Source of the DNA: Archangium sp.
GTDB lineage: Bacteria; Myxococcota; Myxococcia; Myxococcales; Myxococcaceae
Direction: 5' to 3'
Assembly: GCA_030695565.1 (NCBI GenBank)
Contig: JAUYRZ010000106.1
Span: 1-64,000, forward strand
Length of the DNA stretch: 64,000 nucleotides
Shown here: positions 29,729 to 38,230 of the stretch, piece after piece
Numbering within the stretch: position 1 is the first letter of the stretch
Layout: every line of letters starts with the position of its first letter
The notes under the pieces: model-generated
Told to the model about the DNA's origin: nothing
What the model saw: only the letters and a program-made list of their open reading frames with translations
Database searches by the model: none
Translations under genes and position numbers: made by a program

Positions 29729-30567
29729 CAGAAGGCCCCCGTGAGCACGAGGCCGCTGGTGGTGGGCGAGACGCGCGCGGTGATTCGGGTGCGGGCGTCG
29801 TCGGGGGGAAGCAACCAGAGGCCCAGACCCAGCATCACCGCGCCCGCGGCCATCAAGCCGATGCTCAGGGCTTTCTGCGCGGTGAGCGACTCTTGCTGCG
29901 CGACGTAGAAGGTGCGGTCTCGCAGGTTCACGCCTTCACAACGGCCGTCGGGTTGTGGGGTGGCGGGGCAGAGCTCTTCGTTGAGCTGCGCTTCTTTCGA
30001 CAAGGCGAGCAGGCCCACCACGCCGCCCGAGAGCAACGTGGCGCCGCCCGCGGCGAGCAAGGTCACCGGCAACACGCGCGAAGGCGGCGGCGGCAGGGGA
30101 GAGCCCGTCGCCTCGGAGGCGGCGTACGGCACCAGCGCGCGGAGGGCCTCGAGATCGCCTGCGAGCTTCGAGCTGCGGCTGGAGGTCTGGTCGCGGCTGG
30201 TGTCCACCAACTGCATGGTCAGTTGGTAGGCGCTGCCCACCTTCGCGAGCTGGCCCGACAAGACGAAGCGAGCAGAGAGCAGCTTCGACATGTCCACGCT
30301 GCAGCCCAGCGCGTCTTCGCTGCAGGCGCCGGAGAGCTGCCGTTGCCGCTCGGCGCCCAGCAGGGTCTGCACGTCGCGGGTGGAGAGCACCTCGAAGAGC
30401 CCGCGGGCCGAGAGGTAGGTGACCACCGCGTCGGTGATGGCCTGGGCTTCTTCGGGCGCCACCTTGAGCGCGACGAGATCGTTGATCACCAGGCGCGGCT
30501 TTTGTTCTGTCTCTGCCGCGAGGGACGGCAGGGCCAGGAGCACCGAGAGGACGGCGACGAAGCGCAT
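29728..30567 (-). CDS. FlgO/TolB-N/CsgG-like outer-membrane-associated protein
   Basis: A 279-residue protein with a signal peptide (VAVLSVLLALPSLAA), an N-terminal domain of about 130 residues resembling the TolB-N/CsgG/FlgO fold (RLVINDLVALKVAPEEAQAI, LLSARFVLSGQLAKVGSAYQ, LVDTSRDQ), then two hydrophobic helices (VTLLAAGGATLLSGGVVGLL and SIGLMAAGAVMLGLGLWLL). This type of domain is often a periplasmic sensor or a secretion component. It is the first gene of the operon ending in recF and overlaps the large lipoprotein gene by 1 bp. The fold call is moderate. Confidence 0.65.
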   Translation of the reverse strand: MRFVAVLSVLLALPSLAAETEQKPRLVINDLVALKVAPEEAQAITDAVVTYLSARGLFEVLSTRDVQTLLGAERQRQLSGACSEDALGCSVDMSKLLSARFVLSGQLAKVGSAYQLTMQLVDTSRDQTSSRSSKLAGDLEALRALVPYAASEATGSPLPPPPSRVLPVTLLAAGGATLLSGGVVGLLALSKEAQLNEELCPATPQPDGRCEGVNLRDRTFYVAQQESLTAQKALSIGLMAAGAVMLGLGLWLLPPDDARTRITARVSPTTSGLVLTGAF

Positions 30568-30591
30568 GGGGGCACCGTACCTGTTGATACC

Positions 30592-30688
30592 TCTGCCTGC
30601 GAGAGCGGGGAGAGGTCGGTGCGCAGCACCGGGTCAGGCCCCCTTCGGCCCCAACCGCAGGCTCTCGCAGGGAGAGGGGGCTGCGGGT
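30592..30688. repeat. GC-rich inverted repeat region between divergent genes
   Basis: CCTGCGAGAGCGGGGAGAGG and CGCAGGCTCTCGCAGGGAGAG occur within a 97-bp stretch and could pair. It is related to, but longer than, the other CTCTCCC/GGGAGAG hairpins. It separates the divergent genes at 30567 and 30700 and so overlaps the promoter region. Confidence 0.4.
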
Positions 30689-30699
30689 AGAAGTGGGCC

Positions 30700-31818
30700 A
30701 TGGCGTCTGACGAAGAGCTCCTCCGCCGGCTGGAGGACGCAGCGCCCCTGCTCGAAGCCACCCGGGTCCGCTACCGCGCGTTGATCCCCGCGGTGCAGGC
30801 CTGGGGCTGGCGGCAGCGGCTGCGCGAGGTCTGCGACATCGCCCGGGAAGTCGCGCGCACCGACGCGCAGGTCGAGCAGGCCCTTCGACGAGCCACCCGC
30901 CGCGCCCAGGCCGAAGCGTGGCCCCAAGGTGCCGCCCGCGCGCTGCTCGACGACGTGAACGCCCTCCGCGACCGCTTGAACGACGTGGTGGACCGCCGCC
31001 TCGAAGACACGGGCGGTGGACTGCTCGCCTTGCTGCGGCTGGTCCTCGGCGTGCCTCGCAAGGTCCCCATGGGAGAACGCGACGCCGCGGCGCACGAAGC
31101 GCTGCAGTTGGAGGATGAACTCATCCCCGCGCTGGACCGTTTCGGCACCGCGCTCGAGTCGCTCTTCGGCAGGCCGCTCGTGCGAGGCCACCGGCTGCCC
31201 TTCACGCTGACCGAATACGACGCGTTGCTCGCGCAGTTTGACGACGGCACCCGCGCCCTGGCTCGAGGCTGGGCCGCCATCGCGCGCATCGACACCACCG
31301 GCGGCGTCGAACGTGAGCTGCTTCGCCGTTCGAAACGCGCGCCCCGAACGACGCGCGCCCTGCCGGGCCCGCGCGCGTTGGTGCACGCGACCTTCTGGGA
31401 CACCGCCGCCGACGCACACCTGCGACTGCTGCTCGAAGAACGGTTCGCCCCCGTGCAGCTGAAAGAAGCAGAGCGGGTGCCCGCGTTGCGTTTCCTGCTG
31501 GCCCGCGAAGTCGACGGCGCCGCGCGGATTCCCGAAGACACCCCGCGCGCTGCGTTGCTGATGCTGGCGCACGAGCTGACCGCGTCACCCGAAGGCCGCG
31601 CGTCGCTGAAAGGGGGCCGCGCGCAGGTGAGCGCCTGGGCCGCGCAGGCCGATGCGCTCCTGGGCGATGAAGACTGGCGGCGGGTGCGAGATGGACTGCG
31701 TGCGTTGGCGAGCCGAAGCACACGCCTCGCGTTGCCGCCGCTCTACCGCGTGGGCAAACACACCGAGCGAGCGCCGCTGCCTGAACGCCTGACGGACTTC
31801 TTCTCGACCGGCGAGTGA
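30700..31818 (+). CDS. Hypothetical protein, 372 aa
   Basis: A helix-rich soluble protein, very high in Arg, Ala and Leu, with no signal peptide. Visible features are a coiled-coil-like first 120 residues (LLDDVNALRDRLNDVVDRRL) and the segment ALVHATFWDTAADAHLRLLL. No catalytic motif is recognised. It is followed 6 bp later by the 31825 gene. ATG 30700 is used, though another Met downstream is possible. I can give no function. Confidence 0.6.
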   Translation: MASDEELLRRLEDAAPLLEATRVRYRALIPAVQAWGWRQRLREVCDIAREVARTDAQVEQALRRATRRAQAEAWPQGAARALLDDVNALRDRLNDVVDRRLEDTGGGLLALLRLVLGVPRKVPMGERDAAAHEALQLEDELIPALDRFGTALESLFGRPLVRGHRLPFTLTEYDALLAQFDDGTRALARGWAAIARIDTTGGVERELLRRSKRAPRTTRALPGPRALVHATFWDTAADAHLRLLLEERFAPVQLKEAERVPALRFLLAREVDGAARIPEDTPRAALLMLAHELTASPEGRASLKGGRAQVSAWAAQADALLGDEDWRRVRDGLRALASRSTRLALPPLYRVGKHTERAPLPERLTDFFSTGE

Positions 31819-31824
31819 CGTGCG

Positions 31825-32412
31825 ATGAGTTCTTTCATGTCGCCGCGCCGCTCCCTCTTCTTGCTCGTGCTGCTGGCCACGCCCGGCTTCGCCGCCGCGC
31901 CGAAGAAGAAGAAGGCGCCGCCGCCCCCGCCGCCGACCATCACCGAGCCCTCCACGAAGGTGAGCGAAGCGCTGGGTGACACCGTGCTCAATTCGATGGC
32001 CGGCGCGACGAAGGTGCAGGTGTTTCGGGTGAGCGACTCCGGTGGGCTCCGGCCTGATCCCGCGAGGGCCATCGCCTCCGACTTCGTGCGGGGCGCGCCG
32101 GGCAAGGAGCTCGACGCCGAAACGCTCGAGACCCTGAAGAGCCTGCTCTACGACGACAAGAGCTTCCGCTTCGATCAAGACGTCTCGAAGTGCCGCTTCG
32201 CGCCGCACCTCTCGTTTCAGATGCAGTCGGGCATCGGCACGCTCGAGGCGTTGGTGAGCTTTTCCTGCAACCAGGTCTTGTTCATCTTGGGCAAGCCGGG
32301 GGGCCGCTGGGTTCCGCAAGGCACCTTCGACATGAAGCCGTCACGGAAAAAACTGATCGACCTCGCCAAGGCGACGCTCCCGCAAGACGCGGCCACGCAG
32401 AAGCTGAAATGA
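31825..32412 (+). CDS. Secreted protein with Lys/Pro-rich linker
   Basis: A 195-residue protein with a signal peptide (RRSLFLLVLLATPGFAAAP), a KKKKAPPPPPP linker and a soluble C-terminal domain containing two Cys (KCRFAPHL and FSCNQVLF) that might form a disulfide. The linker style matches the protein at 2156, suggesting a genome-wide family of such proteins. It is probably periplasmic. No known domain is recognised. Confidence 0.65.
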   Translation: MSSFMSPRRSLFLLVLLATPGFAAAPKKKKAPPPPPPTITEPSTKVSEALGDTVLNSMAGATKVQVFRVSDSGGLRPDPARAIASDFVRGAPGKELDAETLETLKSLLYDDKSFRFDQDVSKCRFAPHLSFQMQSGIGTLEALVSFSCNQVLFILGKPGGRWVPQGTFDMKPSRKKLIDLAKATLPQDAATQKLK

Positions 32413-32466
32413 GCTGAGGCGCCCTCGACTCCACTCTGAGGAACGGAGTCGAGAGGCCCATTCTCT

Positions 32467-32991
32467 TTAGAGCTCGCGGCTCATCAGCAGGCGCAGCTTG
32501 CCGCTCTTCTTCGAGACCACCGTGGCGACCGTGGTGAAACCGGCCTTGCGGTAGAACGAAACTGCGGGGCCGTTCGCCGGGTCGACGCGCAAAGCCAGTG
32601 TCTTGCGGTTCATGTCGCGCGCGACAGAAAGGCCCTGGTCGAGCAGCGCGTGCCCGAGGCCCTTTTGACGAAACTCGTTCTTCACCACGATGTTGCGCAG
32701 GTACGCGGCGCCCGGCACCGGGCCATCACGTTCGATGGTCACGTAGCCCACGACGGCGCCGTTGAGCTTGCCGACCGAGATGAACGGTCGAAGCTTGGTC
32801 AGCGTCTCGAGGCTCTCGGCAGCGGTCTCGCCGCGTTGTTTCCACGGCTCGCTTCCCGAGCGCAGCGCAGCGAGCAGACCCATGTCTTCATCGGTCGGCT
32901 GTGCGAACTTCACCTGCTTCCAGTCCGTTGGCATCGCCATCGGGGGGGTCGGGTTCGTTCCCGGCATACCTTCGAGCTGCTTGTCGGTCAT
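32467..32991 (-). CDS. GNAT-family N-acetyltransferase
   Basis: A 174-residue GCN5-related acetyltransferase. The acetyl-CoA binding segment is LRNIVVKNEFRQKGLGHALL (motif A, R/Q-x-x-G-x-G/A) and motif B is LRVDPANGPAVSFYRKAGFT. ATG 32991 (MTDKQLEGM) is used, since upstream codons in the frame look non-coding. An amino-group acceptor cannot be predicted. It is convergent with the 31825 gene and divergent from the GTPase operon at 33177. Confidence 0.85.
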   Translation of the reverse strand: MTDKQLEGMPGTNPTPPMAMPTDWKQVKFAQPTDEDMGLLAALRSGSEPWKQRGETAAESLETLTKLRPFISVGKLNGAVVGYVTIERDGPVPGAAYLRNIVVKNEFRQKGLGHALLDQGLSVARDMNRKTLALRVDPANGPAVSFYRKAGFTTVATVVSKKSGKLRLLMSREL

Positions 32992-33176
32992 CGCCACTCC
33001 TCCACGGTGTTTACTGCTTGGCTCGGCCAGTGCTGATCCTAACCACGACGTCCAACGTCGTGCACGAGCAGACATTTCAATGGCGAGGTAGCTGATGTCA
33101 CCTTTCTGCACACCTCGCCGGTTGGATCACAGCTAGTTCTTGGCGGGTCGGGCGGTTGGGCCCACAATCTGCCGAC

Positions 33177-33884
33177 GTGCAACTGAATCACGCCCAGCGG
33201 GAACTCACCGTCAAGATCGTCTACTACGGCCCCGGGCTTTCGGGGAAGACGACCAACCTGCAGATGGTGCATCAACGGACCAGTCCTGAGGTCCGCGGGC
33301 GGCTGCTCACCGTCGAAACCCACGACGATCGCACCCTGTTTTTCGACCTGCTCCCGGTCTTCTTCAGCACCGCCAATGGTTTCAAGGTGAAGGTGAAGCT
33401 GTTCACCGTGCCGGGCCAGGTGATTCACAACGCAACGCGGCGCATCGTGCTCCAGGGGGCCGACGCGGTGGCCTTCATCGCCGACAGCCGCAGGGCCGCC
33501 GCCGCCGAGAACAACGCGTACTGGAAAAACCTCGTCGAGAACATGAAGGAGAACAATCTCGACCCGGCGCAGGTGCCGGTGGTCATCCAGTACAACAAGC
33601 GAGATCTCCCCGACACGAAGACGGACGCCGAGATCGAGGAGACGCGGAAGAAAGGCAAGGAGCCCGTGGTGGGCGCCATCGCCATTCGGGGCATCGGGGT
33701 GTTGGAGACCCTCTACGCGGTGCTCCAATCGGCCTTCCGCAGCCTCGAAGCGCGCGCTGGGCTGACCAAGAACATCGGCCTGGGTGAACGCGAGTTCCTC
33801 ACGCAGGTGTTCGCGAACATCGACGTCACCGGAACCGAGCTGGAACGCATTCTTCCTCCGAGGACTCCGGGAGCTCGCCCGTGA
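33177..33884 (+). CDS. MglA-type small Ras-like GTPase
   Basis: A 235-residue GTPase of the bacterial MglA/SofG-like class. The P-loop is YYGPGLSGKTTNL, the G3 motif is TVPGQ, and G4 is NKRDLP. The KIVYYGPG start is hallmark for the family. GTG 33177 (VQLNHAQREL) is chosen over TTG 33156, because family members begin only about 10 residues before KIVYYGPG. In Myxococcus such GTPases control cell polarity and motility. This one overlaps its downstream histidine kinase by 4 nt (GTGA), so it may be a signalling partner of that kinase. No MglB-type GAP gene is adjacent. Confidence 0.88.
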   Translation: MQLNHAQRELTVKIVYYGPGLSGKTTNLQMVHQRTSPEVRGRLLTVETHDDRTLFFDLLPVFFSTANGFKVKVKLFTVPGQVIHNATRRIVLQGADAVAFIADSRRAAAAENNAYWKNLVENMKENNLDPAQVPVVIQYNKRDLPDTKTDAEIEETRKKGKEPVVGAIAIRGIGVLETLYAVLQSAFRSLEARAGLTKNIGLGEREFLTQVFANIDVTGTELERILPPRTPGARP

Positions 33885-35356
33885 GCCAGCGCGAGTCGGT
33901 TCTCCAGCGGCGCGTCACCCTGGGGGCGATGCTCGACACCGAGTCTTTCACCGAGGTGGTGAGGGGCTTCGTCGAGCTCTATCGCGTGGGCATCAAGGTA
34001 TTCGACGACAAGGGCGCGAAGCTGGCCGACATCAAGATCGGCAACGGCGATTTCTGCGGCTATGTCTTCAGCTTTCCCGAAGGGCGCCGCCGCTGCACGG
34101 CCACCGTCGGCCGGGTGAAAGACGGCCCGCTCGCGCTCAGCCACGGAGCGCGTTTGCCGGTGCTGGAGCCCGACCTGGTGCCCCAGGCCAGGGGCATGTT
34201 GACCGTGCCCTGCTTCACGGGACTGCGGTACCTCATCGTGCCCATCGCGTGGGAAGGCGACCAGATCGGCCGGGTGGTCTTCGGGCCGTTCATGCCGGAG
34301 GACCTGAAGGACTTCGCGCCGAAGACCCTCACGGAAATCGCCGAAGGTTTCGACGTGGGCAACGCGAAGACGTTGGTGGGCAAAGTGCGTCGCGCGCCGG
34401 AAGGCACCATCGCGCGCGTGATGCTGCACTTCGGCCAGCTGCTGCAGACGATGCTGTTCGGCGGTCAGAAGATGTACCTGACCAGCCAGCTGCACATCGA
34501 GGCCACGCTCGACAACAACCGCGAGCTGGAAGAGCGCAACAAGCGGCTGGAAGACGCCAACACCCGCCTCAAAGAACTCGATCGCCTCAAGAGCGCGTTC
34601 CTCGCCACGGTCAGCCACGAGCTGCGCACGCCGCTCACGTCGATCATCGGCTACTCCGAGATGTTGGCCGAGGGGCTGGCCGGCCCGCTCAACGGTGAGC
34701 AGGTCGACTACGTGCGCACCATCATGGAGAAGGGCGAGACGTTGCTGAAGTTGATCAGCAGCATCCTCGACATCTCTCAAATCGAAGCGGGCAAGGTGCG
34801 CCTCAACTTCGAGCCGATGGACGCGGTGGAGTTGATCAACGGCTCGCTCTCGTCACTGCGCCCGCAGGTGCAGAAGAAGGGCGTGGCGCTCGAGGCGAAG
34901 TTGCCCGCGAAGATGGCCATGGTGAGTGGAGATCGCGATCGCCTGCGCCAGGTGATCGTCAACCTGCTCACCAACGCGGTGAAGTTCACGCCCAAGGGGG
35001 GCCGGGTGGCGGTCACGCTCACCGACGTGCAGCAGCAGCCCGACTTGAACGCGCCGGGCTACCGCATCCTGGTGGAGGACTCCGGGGTGGGCATTCCGGC
35101 CGATCAGTTCGACAAGATCTTCAACAGCTTCTACCAGGTCGATTCTTCCTCCACGCGTGAGTACGGCGGTGCGGGCCTGGGCCTGGCCATCGTGAAGAGC
35201 TTCGTCGAGGGTCACGGCGGGGTGGTGCGAGTCGCCTCGGAGATGGGCCACGGCTCACGCTTCACGCTGGTGCTTCCGGTCACACCCTCGACGCAGCAGC
35301 ACATCTTGATCACACCGCCGGTCACGTCGGTCTCGCCAGCAGACGATCGCTTTTGA
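33881..35356 (+). CDS. PocR-domain sensor histidine kinase
   Basis: A 491-residue kinase. Residues about 15-190 form a PocR-type ligand-binding domain, with the conserved FCGYVFSFPEGRRRC, CFTGLRYLIVPI and GRVVFGPF segments. A coiled-coil linker leads to HisKA (residues about 235-300, His in [12 protein letters not shown]), then HATPase with NLLTNAVKFTP, DSGVGIPADQ and GAGLGLAIVKSF. There is no membrane segment, so it is cytoplasmic. It starts at GTG 33881, overlapping the GTPase stop. No receiver gene is adjacent. PocR domains sense small hydrocarbon-derived molecules in known cases; the ligand here is unknown. Confidence 0.88.
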   Translation: MSQRESVLQRRVTLGAMLDTESFTEVVRGFVELYRVGIKVFDDKGAKLADIKIGNGDFCGYVFSFPEGRRRCTATVGRVKDGPLALSHGARLPVLEPDLVPQARGMLTVPCFTGLRYLIVPIAWEGDQIGRVVFGPFMPEDLKDFAPKTLTEIAEGFDVGNAKTLVGKVRRAPEGTIARVMLHFGQLLQTMLFGGQKMYLTSQLHIEATLDNNRELEERNKRLEDANTRLKELDRLKSAFLATVSHELRTPLTSIIGYSEMLAEGLAGPLNGEQVDYVRTIMEKGETLLKLISSILDISQIEAGKVRLNFEPMDAVELINGSLSSLRPQVQKKGVALEAKLPAKMAMVSGDRDRLRQVIVNLLTNAVKFTPKGGRVAVTLTDVQQQPDLNAPGYRILVEDSGVGIPADQFDKIFNSFYQVDSSSTREYGGAGLGLAIVKSFVEGHGGVVRVASEMGHGSRFTLVLPVTPSTQQHILITPPVTSVSPADDRF

Positions 35357-35358
35357 TT

Positions 35359-35402
35359 CTCCCCCTCGCCCTGCGAAGCGGGGAGAGGGTCGGGGTGAGG
35401 GG
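35359..35402. repeat. Dispersed palindromic repeat, copy 3
   Basis: The CTCCCCCTCGCC / GGGGAGAGGG hairpin is followed by the tail GTCGGGGTGAGGG. It sits right after the histidine kinase and before glgA and could act as a terminator. It belongs to the same family as the copies listed elsewhere. Confidence 0.65.
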
Positions 35403-35412
35403 CCACACTTAG

Positions 35413-36861
35413 ATGAACATTCTGTTCCTCAGCTCCGAAGTCGCGCCGTTCGCAAAAACCGGCGGTCTGGGAGACGTCTCCGCCGCCTTGCCGCGAGCCC
35501 TCCATCGCCGTGGTCACGACGTGCGGGTGTTCATGCCGATGTATTCGCGCATCGAGCAGAACAAGTACCGCTTCCGCTCGATCGACTCACTGCGCGGCAT
35601 GAAGGTGATGTTCGGCACGCGCTCCTTCGAAGTCTCCATCTTCGCGGCCACGCTGCCGGGCTCGACGATGGAGGTCTTCTTCGTGCACTGCCCGCAGCTC
35701 TACGGCCGTCACGCCATCTACGCGCACGACGGCGACGAGCACCTCCGCTTCCTGGTGCTCTGTTACGCGGCCCTCGAAGCCGCCCAGCGCATGCGGTTCG
35801 CGCCCGACGTGGTGCACTGCAACGACTGGCAGACGGCGATGGTGCCGCTGCTGCTCAAGACGCGCTTCGCGTGGGACGGGGCCATCTTCGGCAAGACGAA
35901 GACGGTGCTGACGATTCACAACTTGAACTACCAGGGCGCGTTCCCGGCGAGCGTGTTGCCCGACACGGGGCTGCTGCGTTCAGCGCACCTGCTCCATCAA
36001 GATCAGCTGCACGCGGGGCGGATCAACTTCCTGCTGCACGGCATCTTGTACGCGAGCGCGGTCACCACGGTCTCGCCGACCTACGCGCGGGAAATCCGCT
36101 CGGCCGAATACGGCGCGGGGCTCGAAGGGTTCCTCAAGGCGCGCGAGTCCTCCGTCTTCGGCCTGCTCAACGGCGTCGACTACGACGACTGGAGCCCGCA
36201 GGCCGACAAGTTCATCCCGCAGCGGTACGACGTCGACGACTTCGCCGGCAAAGAGCGCAACAAGCTGGCGCTGCTCTCTCGCGCTCATCTCCCGGTGCTG
36301 CCCGGAGTGCCGTTGCTGGGCATCGTCTCGCGGCTCACCGCGCAGAAGGGCTTCGACCTGTTGCCCGACGCGCTCTCGTTGGGGCTGCGGGAAGGCAAGT
36401 TCCAGCTGGTGGTGCAGGGCAGCGGAGAGAAACGGTTCGAGCGCATGTTCCACCAGCTGCGCGAGCAGTACCCGCGGCAGGTGCGTTTCCAGACGGCGTT
36501 CGACAACCCGCTCGCTCACTGGATTCAGGCAGGCTCTGACTTCTTCCTCATGCCTTCCAAGTACGAGCCGTGCGGACTCACGCAGCTCTACGCCCTGAAA
36601 TACGGGACGGTGCCCATCGTGCGGAAGACGGGCGGGCTCGCTGACACGGTGCAGCTCTGGTCTCCGCGTACGGGAACCGGTACGGGCATCGTGTTCGACG
36701 ACTACGACGCGAAGGCCGTGCACTGGGCACTGGAAGCGGCCTTCAACATCTACCGTGATCGCCCGGCGTACCGTCGGCTGCAGCACAACGGCATGACGCA
36801 GAACTTCTCCTGGGACAACCAGGTGCAAAAATACGAATCGCTGTATTCCAAACTGTCGTGA
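35413..36861 (+). CDS. glgA: Glycogen synthase (ADP-glucose glucosyltransferase)
   Basis: A 482-residue GT5 family glucosyltransferase that elongates alpha-1,4-glucan from ADP-glucose. The N-terminal motif KTGGLGDVSAALPRAL (residues 16-31) is the ADP-glucose binding signature. Other landmarks are VHCNDWQTAM, TIHNLNYQGAFP, NGVDYDDW, GIVSRLTAQKGFDLL and MPSKYEPCGLTQLYALKYG. All parts and the usual length are present. The ATP-grasp gene starts 8 bp after its stop, so the two are probably co-transcribed, although a functional link is not obvious. Confidence 0.95.
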   Translation: MNILFLSSEVAPFAKTGGLGDVSAALPRALHRRGHDVRVFMPMYSRIEQNKYRFRSIDSLRGMKVMFGTRSFEVSIFAATLPGSTMEVFFVHCPQLYGRHAIYAHDGDEHLRFLVLCYAALEAAQRMRFAPDVVHCNDWQTAMVPLLLKTRFAWDGAIFGKTKTVLTIHNLNYQGAFPASVLPDTGLLRSAHLLHQDQLHAGRINFLLHGILYASAVTTVSPTYAREIRSAEYGAGLEGFLKARESSVFGLLNGVDYDDWSPQADKFIPQRYDVDDFAGKERNKLALLSRAHLPVLPGVPLLGIVSRLTAQKGFDLLPDALSLGLREGKFQLVVQGSGEKRFERMFHQLREQYPRQVRFQTAFDNPLAHWIQAGSDFFLMPSKYEPCGLTQLYALKYGTVPIVRKTGGLADTVQLWSPRTGTGTGIVFDDYDAKAVHWALEAAFNIYRDRPAYRRLQHNGMTQNFSWDNQVQKYESLYSKLS

Positions 36862-36869
36862 GGCCCTGA

Positions 36870-38093
36870 ATGCACGTCGTCTTCGTCGAGCCCCGCTTCC
36901 CGGTCAATCAGCGCTACTTCGTGAAGGCCTTGAAGGAGGTCGGCGCCACCGTCACGGCGATCGGCGAAGGCTCCAAGGATTCGTTGAGCGGTGAGATGCG
37001 CCAGTGGCTCACGCACTACGAGCAGGTCGACTCGGTGGTGAACGAAGGCGCCATGCTGCGCGCCGCGAAGTTCATTCACGGCAAACACCGCATCGATCGC
37101 CTGGAAGCGACCGTCGAGGCGCACATCATGTCGACCGCGAAGGTGCGCGAGGCGATGGGCATCGAGGGCACGTCGGTGAAGACCTCGTGGTTGTGCCGCG
37201 ACAAGCCCTCGATGAAGGAAGCGCTGCGGAATGCCGGCGTGCCCTGCGCGATGTCGGCCGCCGTTTCTTCTCTCGATGAGCTGGTGGCCTTCGCGAAGCA
37301 GGTCGGCTTCCCGTTGATCATCAAGCCGCGTGATGGCGCCGGCGCATCAGGCACCAGCCGCTGCGACTCGTTGGCGGATCTCGCCAAGGCGGCCTCTGAG
37401 CTCGGCGTGGATCGCGGCCGTTCGGTCGCCGTCGAAGAGTTCATCGAAGGCCACGAAGGTTTCTACGACACCATCAGCATCGGTGGCCGCGTGGTGCACG
37501 ACTTCGTCACGCACTACTACCCGAACGTGCTCGAGGCGATGCGGCACCGGTGGATCAGCCCGCAGTTCGTCACCACCAATCGCGTCGACTCTGCGCCCGG
37601 CTACAACGAGCTCAAGGTGCTCGGCGGCAAGGTGCTGCGCGCGCTCGACATCGGCACGTCGGCCACGCACATGGAGTGGTTCTCAGGGCCCAAGGGTCTC
37701 AAGTTCTCGGAGATCGGCTGCCGCCCGCCCGGCGTGCGCGCGTGGGATCTCTACAACGTGGGCAACGACGTCGACCTGTACCGTGAGTGGGCGATGGCCA
37801 TCGTGCACGGCCGCCCGGGGGCACGCCTCTCGCGCCGCTTCGCCACCGGCATCGTGGCGCTGCGCCCCAGCCAGGACGGCCGCATCGCGAAGTACGTCGG
37901 CGTGGAGAAGGTCGAGCGTGCGTTCGGTCAGTGGATGATCGACGCCCACCTGCCGCCCGAAGGCACGCCCACGCAGCCGGTGTCCGCCGGCTACATGGCC
38001 AACGCGTGGATGCGCTTCAAGCACCCCGACTACGACACGCTGCGCGAGATGCTCACCGCGGTGGGCGAGACCGTCAAAGTCCTTGCGAGGTAG
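36870..38093 (+). CDS. ATP-grasp domain ligase (left border gene of the island)
   Basis: A 407-residue ATP-grasp enzyme. It has an N-terminal pre-ATP-grasp domain (MHVVFVEPRFPVNQRYFVKA), an ATP-binding lysine pair near FPLIIKPRDGAGASGTSR (about residues 150-167), and the metal-site segment MEWFSGPKGLKFSEIGCRP with Glu and Asn/Arg (about 270-290). These enzymes couple a carboxylate to an amine using ATP. It starts 8 bp after glgA. Its 3' end (37959-38093) recurs in diverged form at 43965-44052 on the far side of the retron/Septu island, so this gene marks an integration point. The substrate is unknown. Confidence 0.85.
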   Translation: MHVVFVEPRFPVNQRYFVKALKEVGATVTAIGEGSKDSLSGEMRQWLTHYEQVDSVVNEGAMLRAAKFIHGKHRIDRLEATVEAHIMSTAKVREAMGIEGTSVKTSWLCRDKPSMKEALRNAGVPCAMSAAVSSLDELVAFAKQVGFPLIIKPRDGAGASGTSRCDSLADLAKAASELGVDRGRSVAVEEFIEGHEGFYDTISIGGRVVHDFVTHYYPNVLEAMRHRWISPQFVTTNRVDSAPGYNELKVLGGKVLRALDIGTSATHMEWFSGPKGLKFSEIGCRPPGVRAWDLYNVGNDVDLYREWAMAIVHGRPGARLSRRFATGIVALRPSQDGRIAKYVGVEKVERAFGQWMIDAHLPPEGTPTQPVSAGYMANAWMRFKHPDYDTLREMLTAVGETVKVLAR

Positions 38094-38095
38094 AC

Positions 38096-38230
38096 ATGGA
38101 ACTATTCGCTCTTGGAGCCGCCCAGTACTGGTCATCCCCGAATAGGTTGTGGCCCGGCGATTGGCAATGGCTGACGGACCGCGGCCAGTGTGTGAGATCT
38201 GTTCGCTCTACCCTGGTTCGCGCGGACTAG
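38096..38230 (+). CDS. Possible small ORF, 44 aa, at the left island edge
   Basis: An ATG at 38096 follows GAGG six bases upstream, which is the best ribosome site in this region, and opens a 44-codon frame (MELFALGAAQYW...VRAD). It begins 2 bp after the ATP-grasp stop and overlaps the ATPase start in another frame. It could be a leader peptide, a remnant, or the true N-terminal part of the ATPase after a frameshift. There is no known family. Confidence 0.3.
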   Translation: MELFALGAAQYWSSPNRLWPGDWQWLTDRGQCVRSVRSTLVRAD

